Positions 35,906 to 43,986 of a stretch of 64,000 nt of DNA are shown piece by piece; position 1 is the stretch's first letter, and every line of letters begins with the position of its first letter. The stretch spans positions 62,001 through 126,000 of the forward strand of contig JAPLDQ010000003.1 of assembly GCA_026391675.1 (NCBI GenBank), read 5' to 3'. Made by a program: the position numbers and the translations under genes. The notes below the pieces were generated by a model. It saw nothing but the letters and a program-made list of their open reading frames with translations. It searched no databases and was not told where the DNA came from. The DNA is from Bacteroidota bacterium (GTDB lineage: Bacteria > Bacteroidota > Bacteroidia > Bacteroidales > JACABE01).

Positions 35906-36811
35906 ATGCTGAGTTTAATTTTACAACTAATAGCAGCTATATTTTTTACGGGTATAATTATCCGTACTAAAAGTATATTTTCCGGGCGAAAAGGTCCGGG
36001 AATCCTTCAACCGATTAAAGATGTTATTAGGCTTTTTAAAAAATCCGCAGTTTATAGCGAAACCACAAGTTTTATTTTTCAGATTGCACCTACTGTTTAT
36101 TTTTCATCAGTTATAATGGCTATGCTGGTTATACCATTTGGTCAGTCAAAAGGTATTATTTCATTTAACGGAGATTTTATTTTCTTTGCATATGTTCTGG
36201 CATTGGGAAAATTCTTCAGTATTATTTCAGCAATGGATACCGGAAGTAGTTTTGAAGGCATGGGTGCCAGCCGCGAAGCCCTATATTCGATGTTTGCCGA
36301 ACCTGCATTTTTCATACTTATGGGTTCACTGGCATTACTTACAGGCCACACATCATTTCAGGAAATATTTTCCGCATTACATATAGGTTCATACATAACC
36401 TATGCACTTGCAATACTTGCCACTTTTGTATTGTTAATGATAGCCATGATAGAAAATAGCCGTATGCCTATTGATGATCCTAAAACACATCTGGAATTAA
36501 CAATGATACACGAAGTTATGATACTGGATAACAGTGGTTTTGATTTAGGACTTATATTAACAACCGGATATTTAAAATTTGCAATGTATGGAGCACTTAT
36601 AGTCAATCTTTATATTGGTGTAATTCCTTATGGCTTTACTATTCCTTTATTCTTTATCATACAGTTTTTAATGGCGTTTATGATAGGAACGATAGAATCC
36701 TTTATGGCAAGATTCAGAATGGGACATAACGCACAGTTTATTTTTGCACTTACTTCTGTAAGTCTATTGATTTTTTTCGGTGCATTACTAATTCTGGGGA
36801 AATTTTTATAA
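35906..36811 (+). CDS. HyfC-like (NuoH) membrane subunit
   Basis: A 301-residue membrane protein with about 8 helices, homologous to HyfC/HycD and to NuoH, which joins the hydrophilic arm to the membrane arm of complex I. The signature GRKGPGILQPIKDVIRLFKK (about residues 27-46) and the conserved acidic loop SRMPIDDPKTHLELTMIHE (near residue 188) are present; in complex I this loop helps couple quinone chemistry to pumping. It is immediately downstream of HyfB copy 2, and 18 bases separate it from the HyfE-like gene. Confidence 0.9.
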   Translation: MLSLILQLIAAIFFTGIIIRTKSIFSGRKGPGILQPIKDVIRLFKKSAVYSETTSFIFQIAPTVYFSSVIMAMLVIPFGQSKGIISFNGDFIFFAYVLALGKFFSIISAMDTGSSFEGMGASREALYSMFAEPAFFILMGSLALLTGHTSFQEIFSALHIGSYITYALAILATFVLLMIAMIENSRMPIDDPKTHLELTMIHEVMILDNSGFDLGLILTTGYLKFAMYGALIVNLYIGVIPYGFTIPLFFIIQFLMAFMIGTIESFMARFRMGHNAQFIFALTSVSLLIFFGALLILGKFL

Positions 36812-36829
36812 CTTTTAAATACAATAAAA

Positions 36830-37462
36830 ATGATAAATGTATTATTAATAACATTTCTGATTACCTTATTCTATATAGCTATAGCTAACAGAATGCTCAC
36901 CTATATCAATGTACTGGCGTTACAGGGGGTATTGCTTTTCTTTGTAGTATTTCTTCAGCTTAATGAAATAAGTACATTGAACCTTACATTGATACTTTTG
37001 GAAACGATAATATTTAAATCGATAGCTGTTCCGGTTTTTCTGGCATATATACTTAAGCGAAACCATATAACCCGGGAAGCAGAACCGTTTCTGCCGAATT
37101 TTGTATCATTGATTATTACAACGATAATAGTTGTAGCCACAATTTTATTAGCCAACAGCATAGAAGACAAGCATTTGGATAAGATATTTTTCGTTGTAGC
37201 CTTATCTACGCTTTTTACAGGACTCTACTTTATTGCAACACGCAGAAAAATTATAACACACGTAATGGGTTATTTAATTATTGAAAATGGAGTTTTTGTT
37301 TTATCGTTAGCAGTTGGTAACGAAATGCCAATGCTGGTAAACCTCGGCATTATGCTTGATATATTTGCCAGTGTACTCATTTTGGGAATTTTCCTGAATA
37401 AAATCGGGGATGTATTTAAAAATATTGATGTAAACCAACTCAGTAATTTGAAAGATTATTAA
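36830..37462 (+). CDS. HyfE-like membrane subunit (NuoK-like)
   Basis: A 210-residue protein with about six hydrophobic helices and few charged residues, matching HyfE, whose C-terminal half is NuoK-like (GYLIIENGVFVLSLAVGNEM near residue 148, with a glutamate inside the helix, then a D in LGIMLDIFASV). Together with NuoH-like and antiporter-like subunits it would make the membrane channel arm. It lies in the operon between the HyfC-like and HyfF-like genes with short spacers. Confidence 0.85.
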   Translation: MINVLLITFLITLFYIAIANRMLTYINVLALQGVLLFFVVFLQLNEISTLNLTLILLETIIFKSIAVPVFLAYILKRNHITREAEPFLPNFVSLIITTIIVVATILLANSIEDKHLDKIFFVVALSTLFTGLYFIATRRKIITHVMGYLIIENGVFVLSLAVGNEMPMLVNLGIMLDIFASVLILGIFLNKIGDVFKNIDVNQLSNLKDY

Positions 37463-37482
37463 TCTGACTAATAGAAATAAAT

Positions 37483-38910
37483 ATGATGTTACTATATCTC
37501 ATACTGGCTTTCACAATTGTAATCGCACTGTTTATCAACAGGAATAAAGCTATTAATATTTCCTTGCTTGGGTTATTTGTCGTGCTGCAATGGGGAATTA
37601 CAATTTATGCCTGCTTTCATTTCCGTTCAACCGAACTTGAATATTTCACTTTCGATGCTTTGGGCATCCTTTTACTTCTGACTTTAAGTATTATTACTAT
37701 TCCGGCAGTAATACACGGTTTAATTTATATTAAGGACAATAAAGATACTGCGCAATCCCGTGCTATCTTTTTCGCAGCTATTGTTGGCCTGATTACTGCA
37801 ATCGGTGCTGCATATCTTTCAAACCATATTGCTGTTACATGGATATTCACTGAATTAACAACCTTATGTGCATCTGCTTTAATCTACCATCACCGGAATA
37901 AATTGGCTTTAGAAGGTACCTGGAAATATATTTTTATTTGTGCTATCAGTATTACCTTTATTTTTATTGGAATTTTATTTTTAAGTCTTTCGCTGATACA
38001 TGCTGGTTCTTCAGATTTGTCTTTTAAAAACTTATTGGCAAATAGTGATAAATTAAATCCATTCTGGTTACGTTTGTCCTTCCTGTTTATATTTACCGGA
38101 TTTACTGCTAAACTCGGATTGGTTCCCATGTATACAGCAGGCATTGATGCAAAGGATAAAGCACCTGGTCCTGCGGCTGCATTGCTTTCCAGCGTATTAA
38201 TGAATGTAGGGTTTGTTGGCATATTCCGCTTTTATATTGTTGTTGCAAATACGCCTTTGCACCATTGGGCTAATTTAGTTATCAGCATAGCTGCATTTTT
38301 ATCCATATTTGTTGCCACTGTTTATATGGTTAAAGTGAAAAATATAAAGCGGATGTTTGCTTATTCCAGCATAGAGCATACCGGACTGGTAATGCTTGGT
38401 ATTGCAGCAGGTGGTATAGGTTATTATGCGGCCATACTTCATATTATTCTGCATGCTTTTGTTAAATCAAGTCTTTTCTTCCAGTACAATCAATTGTATA
38501 AAGTGTTTCAGACAAAAAGTATATACCAGATAGGTAATTATTTTAAATACAACACAACTGGTGCTATTGTTATCTTATTAGGATTTATAAGTGCTGTAGC
38601 CATGCCTCCTTCCGGTTTGTTTGTGAGTGAATTTCTTATTTTCAAATCTATGTTTCAGTCTGGTCAGATCTTAGTACTTGTATCTGTTCTTATTTTGCTT
38701 ACTATGATAATTTGGGCTTTTGGAAAAAACATATTCAAAATTCTATTTATTCCTGCCATTGGGTTTGATGAAAAACATGTGGCGGTAATTAGTCCATGGG
38801 AATCTGTTACTCAGTTTATTCTTCTAGCAGCAGCCGTATATTTAGGCTTAAATCCACCTCATGAATTTGTACAATTAATCAAGGAAAGTGTAATGCAATT
38901 ACCAATTTAA
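37483..38910 (+). CDS. HyfF-like (NuoM/N antiporter-type) membrane subunit
   Basis: A 475-residue polytopic subunit similar to HyfF. The features seen are the glutamate in IFTELTTLCASALI, the lysines in TAKLGLVPMYTAGIDAKDKAPG and the histidine/lysine series near AFVKSSLFF (a helix that lines the channel in NuoM/N). It lacks the C-terminal extension of the HyfB-like pair. Two ATG codons occur at the start; either fits. It is the third ion-channel subunit of the complex. Confidence 0.87.
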   Translation: MMLLYLILAFTIVIALFINRNKAINISLLGLFVVLQWGITIYACFHFRSTELEYFTFDALGILLLLTLSIITIPAVIHGLIYIKDNKDTAQSRAIFFAAIVGLITAIGAAYLSNHIAVTWIFTELTTLCASALIYHHRNKLALEGTWKYIFICAISITFIFIGILFLSLSLIHAGSSDLSFKNLLANSDKLNPFWLRLSFLFIFTGFTAKLGLVPMYTAGIDAKDKAPGPAAALLSSVLMNVGFVGIFRFYIVVANTPLHHWANLVISIAAFLSIFVATVYMVKVKNIKRMFAYSSIEHTGLVMLGIAAGGIGYYAAILHIILHAFVKSSLFFQYNQLYKVFQTKSIYQIGNYFKYNTTGAIVILLGFISAVAMPPSGLFVSEFLIFKSMFQSGQILVLVSVLILLTMIIWAFGKNIFKILFIPAIGFDEKHVAVISPWESVTQFILLAAAVYLGLNPPHEFVQLIKESVMQLPI

Positions 38911-38917
38911 AACAATC

Positions 38918-40417
38918 ATGAACTATATCACCATAATAAACAATCAAACAATAGCCCTTTCAACAATACCTGAAATTGACTACGATACATTTTTTGAGTT
39001 AAATACAGGATTCATGATTGACCATGCAGAAAGGCATTGTGTAAACTATTTCGGCTATAAAACCGGAGACAAAATAAAGTTGATTTGTTGTATTGCAGAT
39101 GATGATAAACATGAAATATATGTTTCTTCCTGCTTATATGACAATACATCTGTAATAACTGCTTTTACATCCAAACTGCTATGTTTTGAAAAATATGAAC
39201 GGGAAATTCATGAAAACTTCGGTATTAATTATGAAGGACATCCATGGCTTAAACCTGTCCGTTATCCGTTTAACCGCTTCGATCAGTTAAAAACAATAGC
39301 TAATTATCCGTTTTATAGTATTGAAAGCGAAGAATTACACGAAGTAGGTGTTGGTCCAATACATGCCGGTGTTATTGAACCCGGGCATTTCAGATTTATA
39401 TGCAATGGCGAACAAATTTTGCATCTTGAAATACAACTGGGCTATCAGCACCGTGGAATTGAACAATTATTTCTTGAAAAGAAAAAACTGTTACAAAAAG
39501 TAAGTCTTGCTGAAAATATAGCTGGAGATACTGTTGTAGGACATACTACAGCATTTTCACACATATGGGAAAGTATTTGCGGATTTGAAATATCCGGTGA
39601 TATAGCATTTGCACGTACTTTGGCACTAGAATTAGAAAGAATAGCCATTCATACCGGTGATTTAAGTGCAGTTTGTACTGATGTAGCCTATCAACTTGGC
39701 AGTTCAGTTTTCGGACGGCTCCGTACACCTGTCATCAATTTTATGCAGGAATGGTGCGGTAACCGTTTATCAAAAGGTCTGATCAGACCGGGAAGCAATC
39801 AATTCCCATTTGATAAAGCGTTGGCAGACAAACTTAAATTGGTATTAGATGAATTTGAACCCGATTTTAATGAAATGTGCAAACAATTATTTAAACTTCC
39901 CAGTGCTTCATCCCGCTTCGAGAGAACAGGTGTTGTATCCTATGAGGATGTATTGTCTGTTAATACCGTAGGAATGGCAGCGCGTATGAGCGGGTTAAAC
40001 AGAGATATCCGTACATCGCATCCTTATCTCTGCTATCCGGAATTACAACACCAACCCATCATCAAACATCATGGTGATGTTTATTCCCGTGTGCAAATAC
40101 GGAAATCTGAAGTACAGCAGTCTATAAAATATATCCGTAAATTATTGGAAAATATTCCTGAACTCAACAATCAATATAACGAATTGAAAACTCCTCAGGC
40201 AGATTCTTTTGCAATTGCATTGGTTGAAGCATGGCGTGGCGAAATTTGTCATTGTGCAATTACCGGTAAAAAGGGGGAATTACTTTTATACAAGATCAAA
40301 GACCCTTCATTTCATAACTGGATGGCGCTGGCTTTATCTGTCAGGAACAACGAAATATCCGACTTCCCTATCTGCAACAAGAGTTTTAATTTGTCATATT
40401 GCGGTCATGATTTATAA
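38918..40417 (+). CDS. NuoC-NuoD fused large subunit (HyfG/HycE-like) without NiFe ligands
   Basis: A 499-residue soluble subunit: an N-terminal NuoC-like part (about residues 1-130) and a C-terminal NuoD/hydrogenase large-subunit part. The L1 motif RVCGIC of [NiFe]-hydrogenases is replaced by NIAGDT (residues 200-205; Ala202 and Thr205 in place of the two Cys). The C-terminal L2 motif DPCxxC is replaced by DFPICNKSFNLSYCGHDL, with cysteines 486 and 495 at the wrong spacing. It therefore cannot hold a normal Ni-Fe centre and is unlikely to be a hydrogenase. The rest of the fold (GYQHRGIEQLF, FARTLALELERIAIH) is well conserved. Actual substrate is unknown. Confidence 0.88.
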   Translation: MNYITIINNQTIALSTIPEIDYDTFFELNTGFMIDHAERHCVNYFGYKTGDKIKLICCIADDDKHEIYVSSCLYDNTSVITAFTSKLLCFEKYEREIHENFGINYEGHPWLKPVRYPFNRFDQLKTIANYPFYSIESEELHEVGVGPIHAGVIEPGHFRFICNGEQILHLEIQLGYQHRGIEQLFLEKKKLLQKVSLAENIAGDTVVGHTTAFSHIWESICGFEISGDIAFARTLALELERIAIHTGDLSAVCTDVAYQLGSSVFGRLRTPVINFMQEWCGNRLSKGLIRPGSNQFPFDKALADKLKLVLDEFEPDFNEMCKQLFKLPSASSRFERTGVVSYEDVLSVNTVGMAARMSGLNRDIRTSHPYLCYPELQHQPIIKHHGDVYSRVQIRKSEVQQSIKYIRKLLENIPELNNQYNELKTPQADSFAIALVEAWRGEICHCAITGKKGELLLYKIKDPSFHNWMALALSVRNNEISDFPICNKSFNLSYCGHDL

Positions 40418-40435
40418 TAATTAAGAGAAAGTATT

Positions 40436-41185
40436 ATGCTTGATAATATAAAAATTTTATTCCATCAGGGAAAACAGTTTATACCTGATGTTACAAAAGC
40501 CAAAGTTCCAGGAATATTCAGGGGAAGACCGGTTATAAGTTGTGAAAAAGTAGATGAAGTCAAACTACAGGATTTATGTCCTGTTGCTGCAATTTCTATT
40601 GACCCTGTTGCAATTGACCTTGGTAAATGCAGTTTCTGTGGAGAATGTGCTAAGCAATTTCCAGATAAAATAGAATTTTCTACAGATTATAAGTTGGCTA
40701 CCAATGAAAGGGATAGATTAATAATAAAAGAAGGTGATGATTCTCCGATTGAGGTAAATCCGGCAACTGTTCGTAAAGAAATCCACAGTATTTTCGGAAA
40801 ATCCTTAAAACTCAGACAAATCAGTGCAGGTGGTGATAATAGCTGCGAATGGGAACTTAATGCAAGCAATAATGTCCAGTTTGATATGGGTCGCTTTGGG
40901 ATTGAATTTGTTGCTTCGCCCCGGCATGCTGACGGAATTGTAATTACTGGTCCTATTACTAAAAATATGGCTGAAGCTGTTCAGATTTGTTACGATGCTG
41001 TTCCCGAACCAAAAATTATTGTTTTGGTTGGTACGGATGCAATCAGTGGTGGGATTTTTGAAAATTCTCCTGCTATCGACAGAAGTTTCCTTAGTAAGTA
41101 TAAAATAGATTTGTTTATTCCGGGAAATCCTGCCCATCCATTGACGATAATTAATGGCTTACTTGATCTGACAAGAAAAAAATAA
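40436..41185 (+). CDS. Ferredoxin-NuoB-like fusion small subunit with one [4Fe-4S] cluster
   Basis: A 249-residue protein joining a ferredoxin-like part (residues about 20-90) to a NuoB/HyfI-like part (about 125-249). The ferredoxin retains Cys48, Cys65, Cys68 and Cys71, exactly the set for one cluster, while the other motif has lost its cysteines and the last is Phe75. In the small subunit, three of the four proximal-cluster ligands are replaced: Asp134, Asp201 and Asn231 stand where Cys is expected; only Cys137 remains. The sequence VGTDAISGGIF and PGNPAHPLTII align with VGxCAxxGGIF and PGCPPRP. Electron flow through this subunit must differ from hydrogenases. Confidence 0.8.
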   Translation: MLDNIKILFHQGKQFIPDVTKAKVPGIFRGRPVISCEKVDEVKLQDLCPVAAISIDPVAIDLGKCSFCGECAKQFPDKIEFSTDYKLATNERDRLIIKEGDDSPIEVNPATVRKEIHSIFGKSLKLRQISAGGDNSCEWELNASNNVQFDMGRFGIEFVASPRHADGIVITGPITKNMAEAVQICYDAVPEPKIIVLVGTDAISGGIFENSPAIDRSFLSKYKIDLFIPGNPAHPLTIINGLLDLTRKK

Positions 41186-41218
41186 TTAAAATCATTTTTA
41201 GCATAAACAAAATAGTTG

Positions 41219-41226
41219 TATCTTTG
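41219..41226 (+). promoter_or_regulatory. -7 promoter element for hydG
   Basis: TATCTTTG, an exact TAnnTTTG match, 38 bases before the hydG ATG; 19 bases upstream the sequence is TTTT, three of four matches to TTTG. hydG may therefore be transcribed on its own as well as by read-through. Confidence 0.5.
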
Positions 41227-41263
41227 TTAACTGATTAACAATAGAATTTTAAGATAAAAAAAA

Positions 41264-42691
41264 ATGAAATTTACACCCGAAATATGCAGTATTAAAGATG
41301 AGCGCATGCAGCCTTTTATTGATGCTGATGAAATTTGGAATTACCTTAATAACACTGCATCAACACCTGAAAGAGTCAGAGAAATCATTGCAAAATCTAT
41401 CAGCAAGCAACGCTTAACACTCGAAGAAACTGCTGTATTAATTAACACCAATGATCCTTTATTAATAGAAGAAATAAAACAAGGTGCCAGAACACTTAAA
41501 GAAAAGGTATATGGAAACCGTATAGTTTTATTTGCACCTTTATATATAGGCAACAAGTGCTCAAATAATTGCACCTACTGTGGTTTCAGGGCTTCCAATA
41601 CTGAAGCTGAAAGAAAAACCCTGAATGATGAAGAAATTGTTAAAGAAATTGAAGCGTTGGAAGACAATGGCCAGAAAAGATTAATTCTGGTTTATGGAGA
41701 ACACGCCCAATATAGCCCTGAATATATTGCTCATACTGTTAAAATTGCTTATGGCGTAAAAAAAGGGAATGGAGAAATACGCAGGGTAAATATTAATGCA
41801 GCGCCTTTGGATATTAAGGGTTTTAAAACGATTAAAGAAGCAGGCATAGGCACATATCAGGTTTTCCAGGAAACTTATCACCCTGAAGCCTATAAAACCT
41901 ATCATTTAAGAGGGAAAAAAGCAGATTACGGTTATCGTTTAACTTCTCTTGACAGAGCTCAGGAAGCCGGCCTGGATGATGTTGGTATTGGTGTATTATT
42001 TGGCTTGTACGACTGGCGTTTTGAAGTTATGGCCCTCATCCGCCATACCAATCACCTGGAAGCCTGTTATAATGTAGGCCCACATACCATTTCATTTCCC
42101 AGGATAAAAGATGCTTCCACCCTCGATCTGGGTGAAAAATATTTTGTAAATGATGAAAATTTTGTAAAACTAATTGCTATTTTAAGATTAGCAGTTCCCT
42201 ATACCGGGATGATTCTTACTGCCCGTGAACCAGCCTGGCTCAGAAACGAAATAATTCAATTCGGTATTTCTCAAATTGACGGTGGTACAAAGATAGAATT
42301 AGGCAGCTATGCAGAAACGCTCAACCATGAACAAGACTTAAACAGAGGTCAATTCCGTATTAACGACGAGCGTTCATTGAATGAGATAATTGATGAATTA
42401 TTTGAGAAAGATATGCTTCCATCATTCTGTACAGCATGTTATAGAATGGGCAGAACAGGTGAGCATTTTATGGAATTTTCAGTTCCGGGTTTTATTAAAA
42501 GATATTGCTCACCCAATGCTATTCTGACATTAGCTGAATATTTAATGGATTATGCCCCTAAAAATACTGCCATTAGAGGTTGGGAAGTTATTGAGAAAAA
42601 TATAAAGCTTTTAGAAAATGAGAAAGTAATTGATGCTGTAAAAGAAAGAATTGAAAAAATTAAAAACGGAGAAAGAGATTTATACTTCTAG
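41264..42691 (+). CDS. hydG: [FeFe]-hydrogenase H-cluster maturase HydG
   Basis: A 475-residue radical SAM tyrosine lyase that cleaves tyrosine to p-cresol and dehydroglycine and converts the latter to CO and cyanide, delivering an Fe(CO)2CN synthon for the H-cluster. The radical SAM motif CX3CX2C is Cys99, Cys103, Cys106. A second cluster motif CX2CX22C is at Cys389, Cys392 and Cys415; this C-terminal site distinguishes HydG from the related ThiH. hydE, hydF and a catalytic [FeFe]-hydrogenase gene are not in the window. It follows the Ehr-like operon by 78 bases in the same orientation. Full-length and apparently intact. Confidence 0.93.
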   Translation: MKFTPEICSIKDERMQPFIDADEIWNYLNNTASTPERVREIIAKSISKQRLTLEETAVLINTNDPLLIEEIKQGARTLKEKVYGNRIVLFAPLYIGNKCSNNCTYCGFRASNTEAERKTLNDEEIVKEIEALEDNGQKRLILVYGEHAQYSPEYIAHTVKIAYGVKKGNGEIRRVNINAAPLDIKGFKTIKEAGIGTYQVFQETYHPEAYKTYHLRGKKADYGYRLTSLDRAQEAGLDDVGIGVLFGLYDWRFEVMALIRHTNHLEACYNVGPHTISFPRIKDASTLDLGEKYFVNDENFVKLIAILRLAVPYTGMILTAREPAWLRNEIIQFGISQIDGGTKIELGSYAETLNHEQDLNRGQFRINDERSLNEIIDELFEKDMLPSFCTACYRMGRTGEHFMEFSVPGFIKRYCSPNAILTLAEYLMDYAPKNTAIRGWEVIEKNIKLLENEKVIDAVKERIEKIKNGERDLYF

Positions 42692-42737
42692 TCTTAAATT
42701 TAGAATAAATTAAATTTTTTTATCCATAAATTCATTT

Positions 42738-42745
42738 TAGTTTTG
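42738..42745 (+). promoter_or_regulatory. -7 promoter element for the DUF1573 gene
   Basis: TAGTTTTG, an exact TAnnTTTG match, 27 bases before the ATG at 42772. It excludes a longer reading from the GTG at 42745, which would begin inside the promoter. Confidence 0.5.
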
Positions 42746-42771
42746 TGCTTTCATTATTTATTAAGACAATT

Positions 42772-43851
42772 ATGCACAAAAAAATATTTCTGCTTTTTAT
42801 ATCATTCATTTTCTGTAGTTTACATGTTTCATCACAAGACAGCAAACTAAAATTTAAAGGGACTTCACTCTTTTTAGGCAATATCTCAGAAGATAAATTG
42901 CCCTTGAATTTCAATTTTTCATACATAAATAATAGTAATGCTGACATTAGAATAATTGATGTTAAATTACCGGACAACACCAAAATCAGCAACTGGAACA
43001 AGCAAATCCCCATAAAACCAAACACTTCAGGAATTATTACCATTAGTTATTCTCCAAAACGTTTAGGCCTGTTTAATGAAAAACTAATTGTAAAAACCAA
43101 CGAAGCAGGATTAAAGGAAATTACTTTAAGCTTTGGTGGTGAAATAATGGCAAAAAAGAAAACTCAGGTGGATTACTATAAGCAAAAGGATGGTGGATTG
43201 AGTTTTATCAGGAAATCAATTAACTTCGGCGATATAAAAGAGTTCCAGAAGAAAACAGATACAATTTACATATTTAATTCTTCCAATAAAAGTATTAAAC
43301 TGGAAAGTGCTTCAACCCTGCCTGCATTTGTGAGTGTACAATTTCCAAAAAAAGAAATTGAGCCTAATAATGCTGAAAAATTAATTATTACTTATAATGC
43401 AGCTTTGCGTCATGCTTATGGTAAAACTACTGACACTTTATTTGTTGAATCCAACGATGAAGTAAATCCTGTTAAAGCATTTTATCTGACAGCTGATATT
43501 TTTGAAGATTTTTCGAAAATAAAACCCGAAAAAATGAAGTTACAGCCCGAAGCATACCTTTTAAATACGAATTATGATTTTCGCCTTGTTAAAAGAGGGG
43601 TTGAAGTAAAAACAGTATTCAATCTCAAAAATAAAGGAAAAACCCAATTGGTTATCCGCAAGATTGACAAAAGCTGTGATTGTATTAAAGTAAATTATGC
43701 TGATAAAATAAGGTTCGACAGGGATTCTCCCTTTGAAATAATAATGAATACAGCAAATTTAAAAGGAAATGTGCATGAAACAATAACGCTTATAACCAAT
43801 GACCCAAAATCTCCGCGTATTGTTTTACATATAATGGGGATAGTTGATTAG
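42772..43851 (+). CDS. Exported DUF1573-type protein with repeated Ig-like domains
   Basis: A 359-residue exported protein. The signal peptide ends near VSSQ (residues 19-22). It has three related beta-sandwich segments: about residues 30-125, 145-245 and 265-359, each with a pattern such as FGDI...T..I.N.S....I......F...K.I.P...E.L.ITYN. The last segment, with CDCIKVNYAD and ILxNPKSP-like TLITNDPKSPRIVLHI, is typical DUF1573. Such proteins are common in Bacteroidota envelopes, perhaps mediating binding at the cell surface, but have no assigned function. It has its own promoter and a terminator after the stop. Confidence 0.75.
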   Translation: MHKKIFLLFISFIFCSLHVSSQDSKLKFKGTSLFLGNISEDKLPLNFNFSYINNSNADIRIIDVKLPDNTKISNWNKQIPIKPNTSGIITISYSPKRLGLFNEKLIVKTNEAGLKEITLSFGGEIMAKKKTQVDYYKQKDGGLSFIRKSINFGDIKEFQKKTDTIYIFNSSNKSIKLESASTLPAFVSVQFPKKEIEPNNAEKLIITYNAALRHAYGKTTDTLFVESNDEVNPVKAFYLTADIFEDFSKIKPEKMKLQPEAYLLNTNYDFRLVKRGVEVKTVFNLKNKGKTQLVIRKIDKSCDCIKVNYADKIRFDRDSPFEIIMNTANLKGNVHETITLITNDPKSPRIVLHIMGIVD

Positions 43852-43877
43852 TTTCGATTTCAATAAATAATCATAAC

Positions 43878-43913
43878 AAAAATCCATTTTTCAGAATTAA
43901 AACATGGATTTTT
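43878..43913 (+). terminator. Terminator after the DUF1573 gene
   Basis: Stem AAAAATCCAT (43878-43887) with ATGGATTTTT (43904-43913) and a 16-base loop, followed by C and T-rich bases; 10 base pairs. Confidence 0.65.
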
Positions 43914-43947
43914 CTTAATGTCTTTCAAAATTTTAATAAAAAAAAAT

Positions 43948-43955
43948 TATCTTTG
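43948..43955 (+). promoter_or_regulatory. -7 promoter element for the O-antigen ligase gene
   Basis: TATCTTTG, an exact TAnnTTTG match, 39 bases before the ATG at 43987; -33 element not recognisable. Confidence 0.45.
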
Positions 43956-43986
43956 TTTAATAAAATACAGTTAAAAAAACAAATCT

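Noticed and set aside
31877-41185. [NiFe]-hydrogenase group 4 operon (hyf/ech)
   Set aside because: Gene order fits, but the cysteine pairs that bind Ni and Fe are absent in the large subunit and three proximal-cluster ligands are lost in the small subunit.
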